Positions 6,075 to 9,618 of a stretch of DNA of 9,618 nt are shown here, one piece after another (position 1 is the first letter of the stretch; the number at the start of each line of letters is the position of its first letter). The stretch spans positions 1 through 9,618 of the forward strand of contig JAKEIJ010000027.1 in NCBI GenBank assembly GCA_022545805.1. Direction: 5' to 3'. The notes below the pieces were generated by a model. The model made no database searches. It worked only from the letters and a program-made list of their open reading frames with translations, and was not told where the DNA came from. This DNA is from Nitrosotalea sp. (GTDB taxonomy: Archaea > Thermoproteota > Nitrososphaeria > Nitrososphaerales > Nitrosopumilaceae). A program made the translations under genes and the position numbers.

Positions 6075-6089
6075 GTCTGCCCGGCAGAC
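6075..6089 (+). terminator. Short perfect hairpin downstream of regulator B
   Basis: GTCTGC and GCAGAC form a 6-bp stem around CCG, 63 nt after the regulator B stop. The following bases are only moderately T-rich, so this may be a weak terminator or an RNA-stabilising hairpin. Confidence 0.3.
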
Positions 6090-6236
6090 TTGAACGTTTG
6101 ATTTCTTGATTGACATAATCGATCTTGGTAATTGAAGATATTTCATAACATGTGATTTCTGGAACTGTTTTATTGTAAACTGGGAACCGGAAGGCTGTTA
6201 GAATGTATATTCATAACCTACACTTTTTTCACATAC

Positions 6237-6247
6237 TTTAAATTATA
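6237..6247 (+). promoter_or_regulatory. TATA-like box upstream of the candidate small RNA
   Basis: TTTAAATTATA is close to the archaeal TATA consensus and is centred about 25 nt before the GC-rich segment starting near 6267. No protein start follows at the right distance. Confidence 0.4.
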
Positions 6248-6266
6248 ATGTGTGCATAAAGTCTTT

Positions 6267-6333
6267 GACATCGGTTCAAACCGTAGGGGAACATTGCCTG
6301 GCAGTTGGGGGCGCTTGACTGCCAGGCGCTTTT
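6267..6333 (+). ncRNA. Candidate structured small RNA (about 67 nt)
   Basis: This segment is about 61% G+C in strongly AT-rich surroundings. It can fold into CGGT-TCAA-ACCG (6272-6283) and a perfect 10-bp stem, GCCTGGCAGT (6296-6305) with ACTGCCAGGC (6318-6327), with a G-rich loop and then TTTT (6330-6333). A TATA box lies at the right distance upstream. The pieces form a full promoter-RNA-terminator unit. It has no tRNA, rRNA or C/D-box signature that I recognise. Alternatively, the large stem may only be the 3' end structure of the oligoendopeptidase transcript, whose stop lies 4 nt from it on the other strand. Confidence 0.4.
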
Positions 6334-8104
6334 AATTAATAACTTTGGAGAGTCTTTCTGTCTGATTTTTGATGTACTCAAAACCTTCTTGCCAGAAACT
6401 CTCAGAAGTTATGTCGATTCCGTGCTCCTTGAGTAGGTCTTCTGGTTTTTTCGAGCCGCCTGCAGCAAGAATACCTACATAGGTTGAAGCAAATCCTCTG
6501 CCCTCTTTTCTGTATCTCTGGTATAGTGATAAGGACAGCAAGTTGCCAAATGAGTATGAATAACAGTAAAACGGGGAATGGTAAAAGTGCGGTATGCATG
6601 TCCACTCTGCTCCAAAATCAGGAGTAATGTCAACTGAATTTCCAAACTGATCCTTTAGAGTCTTCATGTATTCTGATGTGATATCTTGAACCATGGCACC
6701 GTTTCCAATTCGTTCGTGTGCTGCTATTTCAAAGAGTGTAAAGTATGCTTGTCTTCCTACTGTTGCATACAAGTCATCCAAATGTTCAACCAGTATGGCC
6801 TGTTGCTCATCATCTGAGACTTGGTCCAAGATCTTGTTGAACAATAACATTTCAGAAAATGTTGAAGCTGTTTCTGCAAGAGGTAACGGAGCTTCTGCTA
6901 TGAATATTGATTTTCCAGATGCTGCAATGCTGTGTATTGCATGTCCCAATTCATGGGCCAAAGTGAATACATCATTTGTTCTACCCTTGAAGTTTACCAA
7001 GACATATGGTGTTATCCTGGGAGATATGGTACTGCAAAATGCACCGCTTCTCTTTCCAGGTCTGATGGTAGAATCCACATGTCTTTGGACAAAAACTCTC
7101 TTGGCATATTCGCTTAGCTGGGGACTGAAATCATTTAATGTGTCTAGAACAAGTTTTACTGCCTTGTCATAATTGTACTTTTTTTCTTCTCTTTTTTGAA
7201 TCGGTGCATAAATGTCATATCGTCGTAGTTTTTTCATATGTAGTATGCGAGCTTTTTGTAAAAAGAACTTGCGAAATACATCTGAATTTTTCTTGCAGAC
7301 AGACAAAAGTGCATTAACTGTCTTGTCGTCAGTGTCATTTCCAATGTTTCTAACTGAAATTGGAGACGAGTATCCGCGTATCTGAATGCATTCGTCTTTC
7401 CAGTTTGAAACTATGTTTTGATAAATCTCTCCTAAAACACCCTTGTTCTTGTCAAACTCTGATAATAGCGCCTTGTATGCAATCTCTCTTGTCTTTGGCT
7501 TGTGGTTTCGAATCAGGACTGATAATTCTTCTCTATTGTATCTTCTTGTCTTGCCATCGATTTTTACCTCAAAGACAAACGCGTTTGTTATCTTGTCATA
7601 AATTTTGACAAGCGCAGAATGTCCAGTGACATCTAAAGTATTGATTATCCTCTCTTCTGGCTCTGTAAGGGAATATTTTGCAAGCAGACGCTTGTATCTT
7701 AAAAACTCGCGCAATTCCCCCGATGACTCCATCAGTCTCTGGGCATTTTTTTCATCAATTTGTTTTTTCCACCATTGGTCAAAAAACAGGGTCTGGTTTT
7801 CAAGTTGGGCCCCTAACTTTCTCATCCTTGAAACTAACGATGTTGCCTTGTCCGACTGCGTATCTGATGAATATTCTAATGACGCATAGCCTGAAACTCT
7901 GCCAAATTCATCTGTAATATCTTCCAGTGTATGAAGCATTGTTATGAATTTCTTCTCAGATATGGTAGACTTGAGTAACTTTTTGTTCTTCTCAAAGTTT
8001 TTGACATTATTTTGTATGATTTTTAGGCGTTTTTCAAATTGTGGTGACTCGGGATCCTTTACAAGTTCGCTTAGATCCCATTTTTCCTCTTTGAAAACTT
8101 GCAT
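6332..8104 (-). CDS. pepF: Oligoendopeptidase F, M3-family zinc metallopeptidase
   Basis: The protein has 590 residues, the usual length for PepF. It is cytoplasmic, with no signal peptide, and cleaves short peptides, probably in peptide turnover. Residues up to about 190 form the helical N-terminal PepF region (EKWDLSELVKDP at the start). The catalytic M3 domain carries HELGH at 384-388 (zinc ligands His384 and His388, general base Glu385), and the third ligand is Glu411 in LAETAST. A substrate-side motif HFYHSPFYCYSYSFG lies at 506-520, matching the conserved His/Tyr-rich segment of the family. All key residues are present, so the enzyme should be active. ATG at 8104 (reverse) has a TATA box about 28 nt upstream. 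The gene is convergent with regulator B and divergent from the zinc-finger gene, so it is a single transcription unit. Confidence 0.95.
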   Translation of the reverse strand: MQVFKEEKWDLSELVKDPESPQFEKRLKIIQNNVKNFEKNKKLLKSTISEKKFITMLHTLEDITDEFGRVSGYASLEYSSDTQSDKATSLVSRMRKLGAQLENQTLFFDQWWKKQIDEKNAQRLMESSGELREFLRYKRLLAKYSLTEPEERIINTLDVTGHSALVKIYDKITNAFVFEVKIDGKTRRYNREELSVLIRNHKPKTREIAYKALLSEFDKNKGVLGEIYQNIVSNWKDECIQIRGYSSPISVRNIGNDTDDKTVNALLSVCKKNSDVFRKFFLQKARILHMKKLRRYDIYAPIQKREEKKYNYDKAVKLVLDTLNDFSPQLSEYAKRVFVQRHVDSTIRPGKRSGAFCSTISPRITPYVLVNFKGRTNDVFTLAHELGHAIHSIAASGKSIFIAEAPLPLAETASTFSEMLLFNKILDQVSDDEQQAILVEHLDDLYATVGRQAYFTLFEIAAHERIGNGAMVQDITSEYMKTLKDQFGNSVDITPDFGAEWTCIPHFYHSPFYCYSYSFGNLLSLSLYQRYRKEGRGFASTYVGILAAGGSKKPEDLLKEHGIDITSESFWQEGFEYIKNQTERLSKVIN

Positions 8105-8128
8105 CCGACTCCAGCTTCTAGTTTCTTC

Positions 8129-8136
8129 TTAAAATA
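8129..8136 (-). promoter_or_regulatory. TATA box of the oligoendopeptidase F gene
   Basis: On the minus strand this reads TATTTTAA, centred about 28 nt before the ATG at 8104, predicting a leader of only a few bases. Confidence 0.5.
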
Positions 8137-8241
8137 CTATGTGGAAAGCAATGGTTTTTGTTTTGTTATACAAGTATTGATTTGAAATAGGATTTGAAAA
8201 ATTCTATAGTATGATTGATATGAACAATTTGTGCACACGTC

Positions 8242-8249
8242 TTAAATAT
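8242..8249 (+). promoter_or_regulatory. TATA box of the mini zinc-finger gene
   Basis: TTAAATAT is centred 25 nt before ATG 8271, ideal for a leaderless archaeal mRNA. A GTGCAC palindrome (8231-8236) lies just upstream. This is strong support that the small ORF is expressed. Confidence 0.6.
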
Positions 8250-8270
8250 GAAAATTACAATATTACTTGT

Positions 8271-8390
8271 ATGAGCATGACAGCATGGCATTGTTATCGA
8301 TGTAATCTGACTTTCAAGGAAAAGTCTCATGTTGCTATGCATAACGAAATCTCCCGACATGACGCAAGAGAAGTAGAAATTCCACAATAG
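8271..8390 (+). CDS. Mini C2H2 zinc-finger protein (39 residues)
   Basis: ATG 8271 to TAG 8390 encodes 39 residues. Cys8 and Cys11 (CYRC) followed by His24 and His30 give C-x2-C-x12-H-x5-H, a classic C2H2 zinc-finger spacing, with Phe15 as a core hydrophobic. The finger fills most of the protein, so it probably binds nucleic acid or a protein partner as a single domain. ATG at 8277 is a near alternative start, but the TATA box at 8242-8249 fits 8271 best. Single-finger mini-proteins of this kind occur in archaea; their roles are mostly unknown. It stands between the divergent oligoendopeptidase gene and deoxyhypusine synthase, which has its own TATA box. A minus-strand ORF (8166-8387) covers the same bases but has no promoter or motif. 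Confidence 0.72.
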   Translation: MSMTAWHCYRCNLTFKEKSHVAMHNEISRHDAREVEIPQ

Positions 8391-8446
8391 GTTTCTACTT
8401 AATTTTCCAAGTCATTTCAAAATCTTATTGTGTAAAACCTTGCAAG

Positions 8447-8456
8447 TATTTATTTA
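8447..8456 (+). promoter_or_regulatory. TATA box of deoxyhypusine synthase
   Basis: TATTTATTTA is centred about 28 nt before GTG 8480, giving a predicted leader of only a few bases and supporting GTG as the start. Confidence 0.5.
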
Positions 8457-8479
8457 GCCCAAAAATAAGTTAGTCGTTC

Positions 8480-9544
8480 GTGGACCATCACAATTTTAAG
8501 GGAAAGGACATCCCTCACCTAAAGATAAAACCCAACATGGGTATTGATGATTTGGTGGATATTTTCTCAAGTACTGGCTATAACGCCAGGCAACTTGGAG
8601 ATGCTGCCAAGTTATACTGTAAAATGATTGAAGATGACGCTACAATTTGTCTTACCGTGGCAGGCGCCATGACCCCCGTTGGATTCGGGGGTTTGTTCAA
8701 GTCCTTGATAGAGCGTGGCTTTGTTGACTGGATAGTCTCCACTGGCGCAAACGTATACCATGAGGACCATTTTGCATGGAACCTGCCTGTAAAGCAGGGA
8801 CATTTTGAAGTGGATGACATGGTGCTTTATGAAAAAGATATTGTTCGAATCAGAGATGTCTACATCAAAGGTGATGAAACACTCAAGGCAGAAGACAAGA
8901 TTGTGCAGAAAATGTTTACAAAGAATTTGCTTGACAAACCATTTACAACAGCTGAATTCTGTAACGCAATGGGAAAATACTCTAAACAACATTCCAAAAA
9001 TCCAGAACGCAGTTTTGTTGTAACTGCATATGACTACGATGTTCCAGTCTATGTCTCCACTTTGAAGGACTCGTCACTTGCATTAGACTTGGCACCGCTA
9101 CGACTTGAAAACAAGATACACAGTCTTGACTTTGTACGAGAAATCATAGAACAAGCAGCAATATTGTACAATTCCAAAAAGTCTGGAATACTAGAATTGG
9201 GCGGAGGTGTGCCAAAAAATACTGCACAACAGACTGGTCCACTACTAGATCAAATACTTGGCTTAGGTCATGGGGGACAAAATTACATTATCCAAATTAC
9301 TGATGCAAGACCAGACACTGGTGGACTGTCTGGTGCAACATTGCAAGAAGGAAAGAGCTGGGGTAAGGTAAAGGATGCACATGAAGATGTGATAATGGTA
9401 TATACTGATGCAACAATTGCATTTCCAATACTCTGTCTTTATGCACTAAGCAATGAAAAACCAAGAAAACCAAAGAGGTTGTACAAGAAACTACCAAAAT
9501 ATTATGAAGACCTATCCAAGGCTTATTTTAACAAAAAGCGTTAG
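8480..9544 (+). CDS. dys: Deoxyhypusine synthase
   Basis: The protein has 354 residues, a normal length. The enzyme transfers the aminobutyl group of spermidine, using NAD, to a lysine of translation factor aIF5A, the first step of hypusine formation in the cytoplasm. Visible family signatures are an N-terminal TVAGAMTPVGFGGL segment (59-72), STGANVYHEDHF (87-98), LELGGGVPKN (238-247), GGQNYIIQITDARPDTGGLSGA (265-286) and SWGKV (293-297). Lys296 in SWGK corresponds to catalytic Lys329 of the human enzyme, and the following VYTDATIAFPIL matches the conserved C-terminal strand-helix. All appear intact, so the enzyme should be active. GTG 8480 is chosen for the TATA box at 8447-8456; ATG 8537 would cut conserved N-terminal sequence. 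The partner aIF5A gene is not in the window. Confidence 0.95.
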   Translation: MDHHNFKGKDIPHLKIKPNMGIDDLVDIFSSTGYNARQLGDAAKLYCKMIEDDATICLTVAGAMTPVGFGGLFKSLIERGFVDWIVSTGANVYHEDHFAWNLPVKQGHFEVDDMVLYEKDIVRIRDVYIKGDETLKAEDKIVQKMFTKNLLDKPFTTAEFCNAMGKYSKQHSKNPERSFVVTAYDYDVPVYVSTLKDSSLALDLAPLRLENKIHSLDFVREIIEQAAILYNSKKSGILELGGGVPKNTAQQTGPLLDQILGLGHGGQNYIIQITDARPDTGGLSGATLQEGKSWGKVKDAHEDVIMVYTDATIAFPILCLYALSNEKPRKPKRLYKKLPKYYEDLSKAYFNKKR

Positions 9545-9579
9545 ACTGCAAATTTCTAAAATTAATAAAAGAAAATCAA

Positions 9580-9618
9580 ATGATGTATTTTATTGCATAT
9601 CTAGAATCGACTAAATCT
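9580..9618 (+). CDS. Possible start of a gene running off the right edge
   Basis: ATGATG at 9580 opens 13 codons (MMYFIAYLE...) to the window end, with an AT-rich TATA-like stretch (CTAAAATTAAT, 9556-9566) about 20 nt upstream, similar to the leaderless layout of the other genes. The segment is too short to identify or to exclude chance. Confidence 0.2.
   Translation, partial: MMYFIAYLESTKS

Larger units (their letters stand above)
6012..6331. other. Intergenic region between convergent genes
   Basis: About 320 nt. It holds a small hairpin (6075-6089) behind regulator B, then about 145 nt in which I see nothing specific, then a TATA-like box (6237-6247) and a GC-rich structured segment (6267-6333) that reads as a small RNA unit ending beside the oligoendopeptidase stop codon. 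Confidence 0.6.

Noticed and set aside
6268..6290. tRNA T-arm-like GGTTCAAACC
   Set aside because: A 7-nt T-loop with a 5-bp stem does not form here, and no acceptor, D or anticodon arms are found around it.
6693..7172. 159-residue plus-strand ORF inside the oligoendopeptidase gene
   Set aside because: It is antisense to the conserved M3 catalytic domain and has no recognisable motif or promoter.
8166..8387. 73-residue minus-strand ORF over the mini zinc-finger gene
   Set aside because: The plus strand has an exact C2H2 pattern and a well-placed TATA box; the antisense product has neither.
8612..8992. 126-residue minus-strand ORF inside deoxyhypusine synthase
   Set aside because: It is antisense to conserved enzyme sequence, with no family resemblance.

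Overview
The window looks like chromosomal DNA from an archaeon, most likely an AT-rich ammonia-oxidising-type member of the Nitrososphaerota (Thaumarchaeota). The grounds are a deoxyhypusine synthase, a B-family polymerase of the archaeal PolB2 type, a secreted amicyanin-like cupredoxin, tandem Lrp/AsnC-type regulators, a mini C2H2 zinc finger, and TATA boxes sitting about 22-30 nt before start codons (leaderless or near-leaderless transcripts). The lineage call is inference from gene content; no rRNA is present.

Region 1 (1-3523, + strand) is a compact operon of four genes. It holds a zinc-ribbon/RadA-like protein whose Walker motifs are degenerate (its 5' end lies outside the window), two small helical proteins that are paralogs of each other, and a PolB2-type polymerase with rewritten motif B and motif C and a mostly lost exonuclease site. 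Spacings are 4 nt, 0 nt and a 4-nt ATGA overlap. An inactive recombinase-like protein linked to an unusual polymerase recalls the bacterial ImuA/ImuB/DnaE2 mutasome. A damage-tolerance complex is therefore the leading hypothesis and the most interesting feature of the window.

Region 2 (3524-4846) holds a secreted, sequon-rich cupredoxin with three 26-residue repeats flanking the copper domain and Ile in place of the axial Met. A roughly 490-nt gene-poor stretch follows, with a Shine-Dalgarno-preceded micro-ORF and a hairpin followed by a T-run.

Region 3 (4847-6011) is a tandem pair of Lrp/AsnC-like regulators about 57% identical, separated by a spacer with two tiny ORFs that begin with a shared 13-mer.

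Region 4 (6012-8104) holds a GC-rich, promoter-to-terminator candidate small RNA between convergent genes, then an M3-family oligoendopeptidase F on the minus strand.

Region 5 (8105-9618) has a divergent promoter region, a 39-residue C2H2 zinc-finger protein, and deoxyhypusine synthase, which modifies translation factor aIF5A. The right edge may hold the first codons of another gene.
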